Origin: Bacillus horti
GTDB lineage: Bacteria > Bacillota > Bacilli > Caldalkalibacillales > JCM-10596
Reading direction: 5' to 3'
DNA: 64,000 nt
NCBI RefSeq assembly: GCF_030813115.1
Contig: NZ_JAUSTY010000003.1
Location: 186,001-250,000 of the forward strand
The notes beneath the pieces were generated by a model. The model ran no database searches and was not told where the DNA came from. It was given only the letters and a program-made list of their open reading frames with translations. Below, piece by piece: positions 51,567 to 60,087 of this stretch (the first letter of the stretch is position 1; each line of letters begins with the position of its first letter). Both the position numbers and the translations under genes were made by a program.

Positions 51567-52508
51567 TTATTCACTCATCCTGTCCCAAAGAGCTTGGAAC
51601 GCCTCTTCATCAACTTCAAGGAAAACCGGTACGTTACCGTATCTCACCAACTGATTAGGAAATAACACTAGCTGAACGTGAGTGTTGTCCTCTAGGGTTA
51701 GGTGAATGGTTTTACGCGATTCGTCCTCATATATTCCTTGCTCCACCAAAGGTTCTGCTGCAAGAGGGCGAGCCTCGTGTAATTCCTGAATAAAGCTTTG
51801 CAGAGCTCCGTCTGTTGATAAGGTATTGAGCTCTTCTTTGCCGTTATTCCAGCTATCAAAGCTCTCCCATTGAGCAGAGCTGATACGACCTTCAAGTTTT
51901 AGCTTACCTAGAAGATCTTCCCCATTGGTAATGGTCATACCGTTCATGTTTTCATAGATATCGGCGTATATTTGTCCATCTATTTCAATATAGGACATAA
52001 CTCTAAAGTCTGTATCATACCCGTTTACCGCATAAATTTCAGTTTCGCCAATATTGGAAGCAAGCTCAATATAATCATCCTCTGAGCTCCACTCATCAAT
52101 TCCGCCTGTTGTTTGTCCAAGCTTCTCTCCTCGTAGCTCTAAAGCATCAGCTGGAGATAGCATGGATTCAGATTGAGTATACACATTTCCTTGATAAACA
52201 ACTAAAGGAATCATATTAAGCATAGGACCATCTGTATCAGGTATCTCCATCTTCGGAATCGTTACACCATCGGCTACTTCAATTTGTGTTGGAACTGGCT
52301 GGTTTACCTGATTCCAAACGCTAGGGGCTGCTAAGCCGATACCAGCAGCAACCAATAGACTTGCCGCAATAATCTTGCCTTTATTGGATTTTCTCTTTTC
52401 CTGCTTGTTTTCTTCTATTTTTGCTTGGATACGTTGTTTCATTTTATCATCTGCTTTCATCTGATCCATCACTCTCTTATAGTTAGATTTAAAATTGTCC
52501 TGCTTCAT
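51567..52508 (-). CDS. Membrane anti-sigma-like protein
   Basis: This 313-residue protein has a short cytoplasmic N-terminus (about 45 residues, rich in Lys and Glu, MKQDNFKSNYKRVMDQ), a single membrane helix (IIAASLLVAAGIGLAAPSVW) and a large extracytoplasmic domain. It begins inside the end of the sigma-factor gene (20-bp overlap), so it is most likely the cognate anti-sigma factor. No zinc-binding HxxxCxxC motif is present. The external domain, with repeated short strands, is unfamiliar to me. Confidence 0.75.
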   Translation of the reverse strand: MKQDNFKSNYKRVMDQMKADDKMKQRIQAKIEENKQEKRKSNKGKIIAASLLVAAGIGLAAPSVWNQVNQPVPTQIEVADGVTIPKMEIPDTDGPMLNMIPLVVYQGNVYTQSESMLSPADALELRGEKLGQTTGGIDEWSSEDDYIELASNIGETEIYAVNGYDTDFRVMSYIEIDGQIYADIYENMNGMTITNGEDLLGKLKLEGRISSAQWESFDSWNNGKEELNTLSTDGALQSFIQELHEARPLAAEPLVEQGIYEDESRKTIHLTLEDNTHVQLVLFPNQLVRYGNVPVFLEVDEEAFQALWDRMSE

Positions 52509-52995
52509 GTTTCTGTTCTCCTTCCAGATCCAGCTTCAACAATTGTCTTCCACGCTGTAAGCGCATCTTTACAGCGGATTCACTGATTTTTAATATCTCA
52601 CTGATCTCTCGAACAGAGTAATCCTCGTAGTAATAAAGATGTATGACATTTTTATACTTGATAGGAAGAGCTAGAACAAGACTAATGAGCTCTCGATCAG
52701 CAGGTGTCGTGAAAATCGACTCCATACCTTCAAGCTTAACCTCACGCTTACGCCATACTCTGCCTAGCATATTTTTGCAATGATTAGTGAGTACCCGGAT
52801 TAACCAAGCCTTCTCATGTTCTTCGTCATTGAACACGGGACCCTTTTCCATTAACTTAATAAAGGTATCCTGTATCGCTTCCTCTGCATCTTCCTTATTG
52901 CCAAGATGAACAATCGCGATTTTGAACAGCGTGTGTGCGTATTTCTCGTAAGAGCCTGGCACATGTTCGCCCGGCCGGAGCAAATTTTGCTGCAT
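52489..52995 (-). CDS. ECF-type RNA polymerase sigma factor
   Basis: This 168-residue sigma factor has region 2 in KYAHTLFKIAIVHLGNKEDAEEAIQDTFIKL and KAWLIRVLTNHCKN, and region 4 in LVLALPIKYKNVIHLYYYEDYSVREISEILKISESAVKMRLQRGR. The ATG at 52995 is chosen because AAAGGAGG lies 11 nt upstream; a longer frame to 53133 has no ribosome binding site. The anti-sigma gene overlaps its end. It probably responds to envelope stress sensed by that partner. Confidence 0.9.
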   Translation of the reverse strand: MQQNLLRPGEHVPGSYEKYAHTLFKIAIVHLGNKEDAEEAIQDTFIKLMEKGPVFNDEEHEKAWLIRVLTNHCKNMLGRVWRKREVKLEGMESIFTTPADRELISLVLALPIKYKNVIHLYYYEDYSVREISEILKISESAVKMRLQRGRQLLKLDLEGEQKHEAGQF

Positions 52996-53235
52996 GGCTA
53001 TTCTGTCCTCCTTTACCTTTAACACAGTTAAGGACGTGAATCGGTCACATTTTGTTCCTTGTATTCCCATATTATTTTCCTTCACTCTAGTTTCTGTTCT
53101 AGATTCTGTCACAACCTGACTCGAAAGTGCCATTCAAAATTTGATATGCTTAAGCTACAATGGTAAGTAGTTTATGAGAGAAGAAAGGCTGATAGTTAGC
53201 CTTGATTAAAAGTTTTATTCTATGAGGTGATGTAA

Positions 53236-53862
53236 TTGGGAAATACAGCAATGAATAAAAAGCTCCTCTTTATTTTAGGAGGAATTGTTCTACTGGTTCT
53301 ACTTGGAGGCATTCTGTGGATAGGTGTGTTCCAGCAGGCTGGGGAGCCGTTAGACGTACTAAATCAAATAGAGCCATTTACATTAGAGGATGTTATGGTA
53401 GGGGATACGTATAACTCTGATAATGATAAAATTAAGCTTTTATCCTTCATTTTTATTAACTGTCCAGATGGCGTTTGTCCTACAACGATGATAGATTATA
53501 AGGAACTAGAGGAAACGCTGAAGGATCAAAACTTGTTTGGTGATGAGGTAGAGCTTCTGTCCATTACCTTTGACCCTGAAAGAGATACAACAGAGTTACT
53601 ACGTGAGTATGGTGAAGCCTTTCAGGTAGATGCAGAGGGCTGGAGAGTATTGAGGGGCTCAGAAGAGGAGATTAAAGCGGTAGCTGATGGTCTCAAGTTC
53701 TTTTACGGCTTGAACGAGGATGGAACGGGTTATCACTCCACAACGATGTTTCTTCTAGATGCTGATCATCAGGTCCGGGGCCTATATTTAATGAGCAACA
53801 CAAATCAAGGTATGGATCAGGAGGCTATCCTAGAAGGTATTAATAAGCTAGTGAAAGAGTAA
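53236..53862 (+). CDS. SCO1/SenC-family thioredoxin-like lipoprotein/membrane protein
   Basis: This 208-residue protein has one N-terminal membrane anchor (LLFILGGIVLLVLLGGILWIG) and a thioredoxin-like domain carrying the SCO signature CPDGVCP (Cys-x3-Cys, Cu binding) and the later histidine in YHSTTMFLLD. SCO proteins deliver copper to the CuA site of cytochrome oxidase. The TTG start at 53236 is supported by GAGGTGATG 4 nt upstream; an ATG at 53251 is too far from it. No oxidase genes are adjacent. Confidence 0.88.
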   Translation: MGNTAMNKKLLFILGGIVLLVLLGGILWIGVFQQAGEPLDVLNQIEPFTLEDVMVGDTYNSDNDKIKLLSFIFINCPDGVCPTTMIDYKELEETLKDQNLFGDEVELLSITFDPERDTTELLREYGEAFQVDAEGWRVLRGSEEEIKAVADGLKFFYGLNEDGTGYHSTTMFLLDADHQVRGLYLMSNTNQGMDQEAILEGINKLVKE

Positions 53863-54106
53863 TTAGCTTAGCTTATAAACATAAAAGAGAAGGAAAAAGA
53901 GCAGACGACGATGCTGCTCTTTTTCGTGGTATAGGCTAGACAAGTATTATTTAGAGTTTCATATTCAAAGGGCACATGTTGAGAGTGATTTCTTTCCTTA
54001 ACTGACATTGAAATGAGCAAAATAGAGTAGAGATTTAAAGCGTTTAACATCGCCCTCACCTTGATGATAGGGGAAACAAAGACTCGGAAGAAATAACCAT
54101 CCACAG

Positions 54107-54979
54107 TTAATCCTTCCGAGTATGATTTGTATTTATTTTTACTAGAAGTGCTTTAAGTTCGCGCACTTCATTTCGTAGTGCAGTCAGTTCATGATTAACA
54201 GAGGTCACTTTAACATCGATCACATCTTCTTTTTCAAAAAGCTGAGCTCGTTCCGCTTCGTTGGCTTTTTCTACGTTACTCACAATAACTCCGATAAATA
54301 AGTTGATAATCACAAAAGAACCTACAAGAATAAATGTAATAAAATATATCCATGCCCAAGGAGCCTGCTCTAGCATAGGGCGCATTACTCCACTAGACCA
54401 GGAATCAAGCGTGACAAGCTGAAACAAGGTAAGCAACGTATCGTGCAGGGTACCAAACAGCTCAGGCTCCAATTTAGAAAATAGCATCGTCCCAACAACA
54501 GCAAAGATATAGAAAATCAATCCTAGTAAAAGCATAATATTCCCTAGCGCAGGAATGGTAAGTAAAAGAGCATTAACGACTCGGCGTAGAGAAGGAATAA
54601 TGGAAATGGTCCGCAACAGTCGTAAAACACGCAAAATCCGTAGGACGGTTACAAAGCTTGCCCCTGCAAAAAGATGTCCAGCCGACACGATTGTAAAATC
54701 AAATAAATTCCAAGGGTCCTTAAAGTAAGAAAGTGTTGGTTTAGCTACAATAAGGCGCAAAACGATTTCAATCGTAAATAACCATAGGAGAATACGATCG
54801 GCAATACCAAGTAAAGTATGGTATTTTTGAAGAATAGCAGGGTACGTTTCAAGACCAACTATAATAGCATTTATGAGAATCAATACCATGACAGCCGCAG
54901 TAAAGAATGGGTGATTAACCACTACATCAGCTCGATCTCTGAAGGCGGTAGGCTGCTGGGTTGAGTTTGTTTCCTTCAT
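54107..54979 (-). CDS. NaChBac-like voltage-gated sodium channel
   Basis: This is a single-domain six-helix cation channel of 290 residues, close to the bacterial NaV type. The S4 voltage sensor reads VTVLRILRVLRLLRTISI with arginines every third residue. The pore carries LFQLVTLDSWSSGVMRP, where the well-studied Bacillus channel has TLESWAS, so the selectivity-filter Glu is Asp. S6 is followed by NLFIGVIVSNVEKANEAE and a coiled-coil tail (VNHELTALRNEVRELKALL). It probably assists sodium-dependent pH homeostasis or motility. The ATG at 54979 is chosen; GTG at 55003 is an alternative. Confidence 0.92.
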   Translation of the reverse strand: MKETNSTQQPTAFRDRADVVVNHPFFTAAVMVLILINAIIVGLETYPAILQKYHTLLGIADRILLWLFTIEIVLRLIVAKPTLSYFKDPWNLFDFTIVSAGHLFAGASFVTVLRILRVLRLLRTISIIPSLRRVVNALLLTIPALGNIMLLLGLIFYIFAVVGTMLFSKLEPELFGTLHDTLLTLFQLVTLDSWSSGVMRPMLEQAPWAWIYFITFILVGSFVIINLFIGVIVSNVEKANEAERAQLFEKEDVIDVKVTSVNHELTALRNEVRELKALLVKINTNHTRKD

Positions 54980-55057
54980 TGACAATGACTTCTCCTTTTC
55001 CACTCTTCTCTTAATAGCCAGTAAGGTTAAAAAGGTATATGCTTCTATCCTATGTGT

Positions 55058-55720
55058 CTAGCTAGGCTTCGTCAAGCCTTCCTTAACGGCATAAATAGCT
55101 GCCTGTGTGCGATCCTCAACTTCAAGCTTCAAGAGAATGTTACTGACGTGAGTTTTCACCGTCTTGATCCCAATATATAAAAGCTCGCCGATTTCTTTGT
55201 TGCTTTTTCCTTCTCCTAAAAGAGCAAGCACCTCTAGCTCCCTATTGGTTAGAGCTGTATGTAGTTGATTTGCTTTAGTTCCAGGACGTTGTAGCCGATT
55301 CATCATCATACTAGCTACTTGAGAATCAATCATCGGCTCTCCCTTAAACGCTTTTCGTATGGCTTCGGCAATTGTCCCTGCGGGTGATGTTTTCAGCAGA
55401 TAACTAAACGCCCCGGCTTCGATAGCAGGAAACACCTTTTCATCATTAATAAAGCTAGTAAGCACAATGATTTTAGGTAAACTTCCATCCTCTATTGGAT
55501 GACTCATGATTTCCTTTGTTGCTCCAACACCGTCCAATCCATCCATGACTAAGTCCATGAGGATGACATGAGGCTGATGCTGCTTAGCTAGCTCAATAGC
55601 CTCCAGCCCATTTTTCGCTTGGCCAACAATAACTAGATCAGGCTCTGTTTGTAGAAAAGTAGCTAAACCCATGCGTACCATTTCATGATCATCGACGATT
55701 AAAACGTGAATATTCTCCAT
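55058..55720 (-). CDS. liaR: LiaR-like response regulator (NarL/LuxR family)
   Basis: This 220-residue regulator has receiver-domain motifs IVDDHEMVRMG (acidic pocket), phospho-acceptor Asp in HVILMDLVMDGLDG (about residue 54), LTSF and the Lys of YLLKTSPAG. The C-terminal LuxR-type helix-turn-helix is TNRELEVLALLGEGKSNKEIGELLYIGIKTVKTHVSNILLKL. The ATG at 55720 follows AGGAGAGG. It overlaps the preceding kinase gene closely (stop at 55722). It would activate genes for cell-envelope stress. Confidence 0.92.
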   Translation of the reverse strand: MENIHVLIVDDHEMVRMGLATFLQTEPDLVIVGQAKNGLEAIELAKQHQPHVILMDLVMDGLDGVGATKEIMSHPIEDGSLPKIIVLTSFINDEKVFPAIEAGAFSYLLKTSPAGTIAEAIRKAFKGEPMIDSQVASMMMNRLQRPGTKANQLHTALTNRELEVLALLGEGKSNKEIGELLYIGIKTVKTHVSNILLKLEVEDRTQAAIYAVKEGLTKPS

Positions 55721-55721
55721 G

Positions 55722-56849
55722 CTATTCCTCTCCTTTCCTCGACTTAATCGGGATTCGTATATCAATGCGAGTTCCTTTACTAGGATATGATAGGATATCA
55801 ATATGCCCTCCTATATCCATAATTCGCTCATGCATGGTGGCCAGACCGTAGGAGCTCTTTTTCTTCGTATTTTGATCAAAGCCAACACCATTATCCTCCA
55901 TAAATAATAGTATACGTTCCCCTTTGTGCCACAATCTTAGCTCAATACGAGTTGCCTTGGCATGTCGGAGCATATTAGAAAGAGCCTCTTGAATGACACG
56001 AAATAAATGGTCCTCAATCCCACTTTCTAGTTTAATCTCGAGCTGAATATCCCATTTGAGCTGTAGCTCGGAGTACTTTCCTTGAATTTCTGTCAGGAGC
56101 TGATCTAAACCATCTATGAGTGTCTGCCCGTCAAGGGTTACAGGACGCAGGTGAAGGATTAGCGCTCGCAACTCCTGCTGAGCTTGATTGACAATCTTTT
56201 CGATTTGACCCATTAAGGTTTGAGCCTGCTCAGGGTTCTGTGTCATCAATCTAGGCAATGCCGATAAATTCATAGAAGCGGCAAATAATTGCTGACTGAC
56301 CGCATCATGAAGCTCTCTGGCCAGCTTTCTACGTTCTTCTAAAGAAGCGGCTGCTTGGGATTGCTGTAGCAATTCGGCATTTTCGTTAGCAAGCTTTTGC
56401 AGAGCAAGCACCTGACCTTCAATACGGTCAGCCATATGATTATATTTCTCACTGATTTGGGCTAATTCATCCTCACCCTCTAAATCCAGTCTGTAATCAA
56501 GCTTTCCTTTACTAATGGCCTCTATGGCTCCAGCGATACCTTGAAGTCTTTTTTTTAAGCTGCGACCAAAGGGGAAGCCAAAAAAAGCAGTAAAAAACAA
56601 GGCTGAAATGATTCCACAAGCCGCAATGAAGAAAAGGAGAGTAAAATACTCCTTTGAATAAAAAGGAGGTAAGAAGGAGGACTCCAAAATAGGCTGCCAA
56701 GGGGAAAGCTCAGTAATTATCATAGAAGTCAAAAGAAGCAAGATGATTAATCCTGCTACACTACTAAGCGTACTCTTCAAAATCTCTAAAAAAATATGCC
56801 ATTGTAAATTAACCAGCTTAAATTGATTCTGTAAAAAACGTCGAATCAT
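55722..56849 (-). CDS. liaS: LiaS-like sensor histidine kinase
   Basis: This 375-residue kinase has two N-terminal membrane helices, a HAMP linker (FGRSLKKRLQGIAGAIEAISKGKLDYRL), and the HisKA_3 dimerisation domain with the phospho-acceptor His in ERRKLARELHDAVSQQLFA. The ATPase N-box (VIQEALSNMLRHAKA) and G-box (MEDNGVGFD, SYGLATMHERI) are complete. The ATG at 56849 follows GAGGGGGC. It lies between liaF-like and liaR-like genes, and LiaF inhibits it in Bacillus. Confidence 0.92.
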   Translation of the reverse strand: MIRRFLQNQFKLVNLQWHIFLEILKSTLSSVAGLIILLLLTSMIITELSPWQPILESSFLPPFYSKEYFTLLFFIAACGIISALFFTAFFGFPFGRSLKKRLQGIAGAIEAISKGKLDYRLDLEGEDELAQISEKYNHMADRIEGQVLALQKLANENAELLQQSQAAASLEERRKLARELHDAVSQQLFAASMNLSALPRLMTQNPEQAQTLMGQIEKIVNQAQQELRALILHLRPVTLDGQTLIDGLDQLLTEIQGKYSELQLKWDIQLEIKLESGIEDHLFRVIQEALSNMLRHAKATRIELRLWHKGERILLFMEDNGVGFDQNTKKKSSYGLATMHERIMDIGGHIDILSYPSKGTRIDIRIPIKSRKGEE

Positions 56850-56865
56850 TTTTGTGCGCCCCCTC

Positions 56866-57657
56866 TTAATCAGCCCGTCTGATATCAATCTCACCAGCAC
56901 TTAGAGTGGCCACAATGTATACTTTCTTTATAGCTTCATTATAGTCCTCACTTTGATAGAAAGCGGATCGACCTGTCCCGTTAGCACTATCGCCTAAAAC
57001 ATCAACCTCACCTACACGAACTTTAGCATCAACATGTACGGAAAGATTTTCAGGAATTAACACACTAATCTCTCCTACAAAACCAGAGATATCTATGATC
57101 GTTTCCCCAGCAGGAATAATGGCTTTTGTCAGATCAATATCTACATCTCCTGCACCAAGCCACACGGTCATATCTTCTAGATTCCATGAGCCTCGTCCAA
57201 TCTTCATATCCCCAACCATCATTTTTCTTCGAACAGGAAAATCCTGTGTTTTCATATCAAGATGTTTATCATTTTTCCATTTTCGTACCCTGCGCTGGTG
57301 AAAGCGGTTATTTAAGATCAATTTAAACCCTATATAGATAATGAGTAAAGGCCAGGCATACGTCCAAATATCTCTAAAGCTGATAGAAAACCAGTCTAAG
57401 TTATTACCTAGAAATATAAGACCAAGAAAGGTTAAGAGCAAGCCAGTAAATACACTTCCGCTAACACTACGGTTATTTGTAACAAGCCGATTTAGTGCGT
57501 TAATCAGCTCGCTGACTCCCCAAATAATTAGAATAGCCGGCCAGAAGGTAGCAAGGATCCACCCAATATTAAACTCTATATCTAGCAGACCTATATTCGA
57601 TAATAAAAAGGCACCGCCGAGTAGTAATAGTAATAGTCCCCATAAATATCTAGCCAT
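56866..57657 (-). CDS. liaF: LiaF-like membrane protein
   Basis: This 263-residue protein has four N-terminal membrane helices (YLWGLLLLLLGGAFLLSNIG first) followed by a soluble beta-rich domain with repeated short strands (IIDISGFVGEISVLIPENLSV, VDAKVRVGEVDVLGDSANG). This layout matches LiaF of the LiaFSR system, which holds the kinase off without cell-wall stress. It is the first gene of the operon. No liaI or liaH gene lies upstream in this window. Confidence 0.9.
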   Translation of the reverse strand: MARYLWGLLLLLLGGAFLLSNIGLLDIEFNIGWILATFWPAILIIWGVSELINALNRLVTNNRSVSGSVFTGLLLTFLGLIFLGNNLDWFSISFRDIWTYAWPLLIIYIGFKLILNNRFHQRRVRKWKNDKHLDMKTQDFPVRRKMMVGDMKIGRGSWNLEDMTVWLGAGDVDIDLTKAIIPAGETIIDISGFVGEISVLIPENLSVHVDAKVRVGEVDVLGDSANGTGRSAFYQSEDYNEAIKKVYIVATLSAGEIDIRRAD

Positions 57658-57710
57658 TCTCTTTCTCTCCTTTGGTTAGCAAAATCATCTACCTTGTCTA
57701 CATACACCTC

Positions 57711-57740
57711 GAGCAAGATAGATGATTGATCATATTGCTC
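57711..57740. promoter_or_regulatory. Dyad upstream of the LiaF-like gene
   Basis: GAGCAA and TTGCTC form an inverted repeat with 18 bp between them, including the ATGATTGATCAT core. It lies about 55 bp upstream of the liaF ATG on the minus strand. It could be an operator or a weak terminator of the upstream exporter genes. Confidence 0.35.
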
Positions 57741-57807
57741 AAAGTTTATCCTTTAAGCCACGTGTACCTAGGCTTTGCTCACAATCTTTGTCTTAATACT
57801 CATTATA

Positions 57808-58638
57808 TCACTTATTCTCTACACGCCAATCTACTTTCTTAATGATCAAGAAAACAGATACTAGTGTATAAGCTAGAAGGATAAGTGTATTTATTAAAAC
57901 ACTATTGGACCATCCCTCAATTAAAACGGTACGCATAGCGTCAGCTGCATAGGTGGTAGGGAAAATATAGGATAACCATTGCAAAAATACAGGGAGCTGG
58001 CTAATGTCAATCAATACCGGGCTCATGAAGCCAACAACCATCATCAATGCCTGAGCAAGCATGTTGACAAGCTGATGATTAGGAGACCAAAAACCGATCA
58101 ATACTCCAAGTCCAACTACACTAGAAACCGTAAGCATTAAGACAAGAATAAGTCCCCAGCTAAACGTGAATTGGAGGTCATAGACCGCCTGACCTATAAA
58201 CGCTAAAATGACGAACGATGGAACACACATAATTAAGCCGCGGAGTAAATTAGCAAAAATAAAATTAATTTTAGCAATAGGTAATGAGGAATAATACGTA
58301 AAATGTCCTTGATGCTTTTGCCATGAAATTTCCTGGGACATCACATTAAGCCCCATAATGACCAGCCCGAATAGCATATTTCCAGTAATAATTCTTGTCA
58401 TCATTTCCGGTGTAGGATCAACAGTGAAAAATCTAAGAAACATCAGTGTTGTCAAAGGGAACATACAGGCCATAACGAAAATCCAAACCCATGCTTCCCG
58501 TATAATAGAAAACTGAATGCGGGATAAAATCAGCCATTCTGTAATCTTCCTTCTAAAGCCTCCTTGCTGTATAGGGAACTCCATAGCTCCTTGAGCATGC
58601 AACATGTTTTGATTTGAAGATTGCTGGTTTGTTTTCAT
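57808..58638 (-). CDS. ABC-2-type exporter permease
   Basis: This 276-residue membrane protein has six helices in the ABC2_membrane style, including NMLFGLVIMGLNVMSQEISWQKHQG (catalytic-side loop) and the C-terminal WLSYIFPTTYAADAMRTVLI segment typical of DrrB-like permeases. It begins 2 bp after the stop of the ATPase gene, so the two are one operon. The substrate is unknown. It may export an antimicrobial, given the neighbouring Lia system. Confidence 0.9.
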   Translation of the reverse strand: MKTNQQSSNQNMLHAQGAMEFPIQQGGFRRKITEWLILSRIQFSIIREAWVWIFVMACMFPLTTLMFLRFFTVDPTPEMMTRIITGNMLFGLVIMGLNVMSQEISWQKHQGHFTYYSSLPIAKINFIFANLLRGLIMCVPSFVILAFIGQAVYDLQFTFSWGLILVLMLTVSSVVGLGVLIGFWSPNHQLVNMLAQALMMVVGFMSPVLIDISQLPVFLQWLSYIFPTTYAADAMRTVLIEGWSNSVLINTLILLAYTLVSVFLIIKKVDWRVENK

Positions 58639-58640
58639 GT

Positions 58641-59594
58641 CTACACGGCCTCCGCATTTTCCTGAATTCGATCATCATCGATATGAAAATAGACATCCTC
58701 TAGGTTTGGAGGAACAAGTGAGTATTCCTCAAGGGGCAAGGCGGGGTCACCAAGTCGTTCAATCGCCTGACTAGCGTCTTGCTTTTCTAGCAAAGTACGG
58801 ATACGGTTTTCTCCTACCTTGGTCCATTCTCCAAGCTCGCTCAGCTCTTTGGACAACAAGTCGCTTTTTCCAGAGGTAGCTGTGACCTCTAATCTCATTC
58901 GCTGATCGACCCGTTGCTTTAAATGACTAATATGATCAATAGCTAAAAGCTGTCCGTGATTAACGACCGCTACACGATCGACGACCTGCTCAGCCTCTAG
59001 TACATTGTGTGTAACAAGAATAATTGTTGCCCCTTGTTGATTGCGCTCCTTGATTAAATCCCAAACAAGTCTTCTCTTCTTGGGGTCTAGCTCATTGGTC
59101 GGTTCATCTAAAATCATAACAGGAGAATAGCCAATGAGGCATGTTCCTATCCCTATTAATCTCTTCTGTCCGCCAGATATGTTTTTTAATAGCTTGTTTC
59201 GCAAGCTCTCCAATTCAAAGCGCTGTAATAGCTCTTCTGATTGCTTCAATGCGACATCCTTCGGTAAGCCTCTTAAGCGTCCGGTAAAATACAGAGCTTC
59301 CCATACTTTTAATGAAGTTAAGGCATGTGGCTCTTGAGAGTAATAAGCAACCTCTTGGGCCACTTTTTTCGTTTGCTGTAGAACCTCAACTCCTTGATAA
59401 AACACTTTTCCTGAAGTGGGAACAATATGTCCTACCATTTGCTTAATCAATGTAGATTTACCTGCTCCATTCGGTCCTAGCAGACCTAAAATTTCCCCGC
59501 GCTGTACATAAAAACTAATATCCTTGTTTGCCTGCACCTTTCCTTTCTTATACTCTTTATTAACGTGGTCTAGCTCATACACGTATGTAATCAT
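58641..59594 (-). CDS. ABC exporter ATP-binding protein
   Basis: This 317-residue ATPase has Walker A GPNGAGKST, signature NISGGQKRL, Walker B VMILDEPTNELDP, and H-loop VTHNVLEAE. The Q-loop is AYYSQEPHAL. A C-terminal extension of about 90 residues follows, as in DrrA-type drug exporters. It is transcribed with the permease gene. The start at 59594 has GGAGTG 9 nt upstream. Confidence 0.93.
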   Translation of the reverse strand: MITYVYELDHVNKEYKKGKVQANKDISFYVQRGEILGLLGPNGAGKSTLIKQMVGHIVPTSGKVFYQGVEVLQQTKKVAQEVAYYSQEPHALTSLKVWEALYFTGRLRGLPKDVALKQSEELLQRFELESLRNKLLKNISGGQKRLIGIGTCLIGYSPVMILDEPTNELDPKKRRLVWDLIKERNQQGATIILVTHNVLEAEQVVDRVAVVNHGQLLAIDHISHLKQRVDQRMRLEVTATSGKSDLLSKELSELGEWTKVGENRIRTLLEKQDASQAIERLGDPALPLEEYSLVPPNLEDVYFHIDDDRIQENAEAV

Positions 59595-59917
59595 CCTCTA
59601 CTTCACTCCTTAGCTTTCTTCAATTTCCTAATTTGTTACATCCATCATATAAAAAGAAGTGAAGTGGGGTAACAGGCGTCAGCAGGGTTTTCAGCTCCGT
59701 CTTAAGACCGAAGGAAGAAAGTGAAAGTGAGAGATTGATTTAATCTTCCCTTATTCAATATGAAACAGTTTGTTAAAGTGAAAATCTATGTGAGGTCATT
59801 AATTTCGTTCGTTTGATAAGGACAAATGTATTTTTAATCACTGCTTTTTCGACTTTATCTGTCTCTTTCTTTCAATTCATGTTCTAGCTCTTTCTTTTTC
59901 AACAAATAACTTTAACA
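59595..59917. other. Intergenic stretch upstream of the ABC exporter
   Basis: No gene, strong promoter dyad or repeat was recognised here. It presumably holds the exporter promoter (minus strand) and nothing else that I could support. Confidence 0.3.
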
Positions 59918-59976
59918 AAAAAAAGAAGCCTTCTTCCTGCTACCTAGCTAGTAAGCATTTATAGAAGGCTTCCGTG
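59918..59976 (-). terminator. Terminator downstream of the M23 lipoprotein gene
   Basis: Read on the minus strand, GAAGCCTTCT and AGAAGGCTTC pair over 10 bp around a 28-nt loop, followed by TTTTTTTTG. Confidence 0.85.
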
Positions 59977-60060
59977 TATTAAACTAGTTTAAGACGTAGT
60001 ATCTGTTCAAGAAATGAAGATTATCTCTATCTTTACATACTCGGATGTTCAGATTCTCGG

Positions 60061-60080
60061 GTACTCGAGTACTCGAGTAC
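60061..60080. repeat. 20-bp perfect palindrome of a GTACTCGA repeat
   Basis: GTACTCGAGTAC occurs twice, overlapping by four bases, to give a 20-bp perfect palindrome. It lies 8 bp beyond the stop codon (60088) of the M23 gene. No function is known. Confidence 0.85.
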
Positions 60081-60087
60081 AAGAAGA

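Noticed and set aside
57095-57679. Plus-strand ORFs opposite the liaF-like gene
   Set aside because: They are antisense to a well-supported LiaF-like gene and show no family features.
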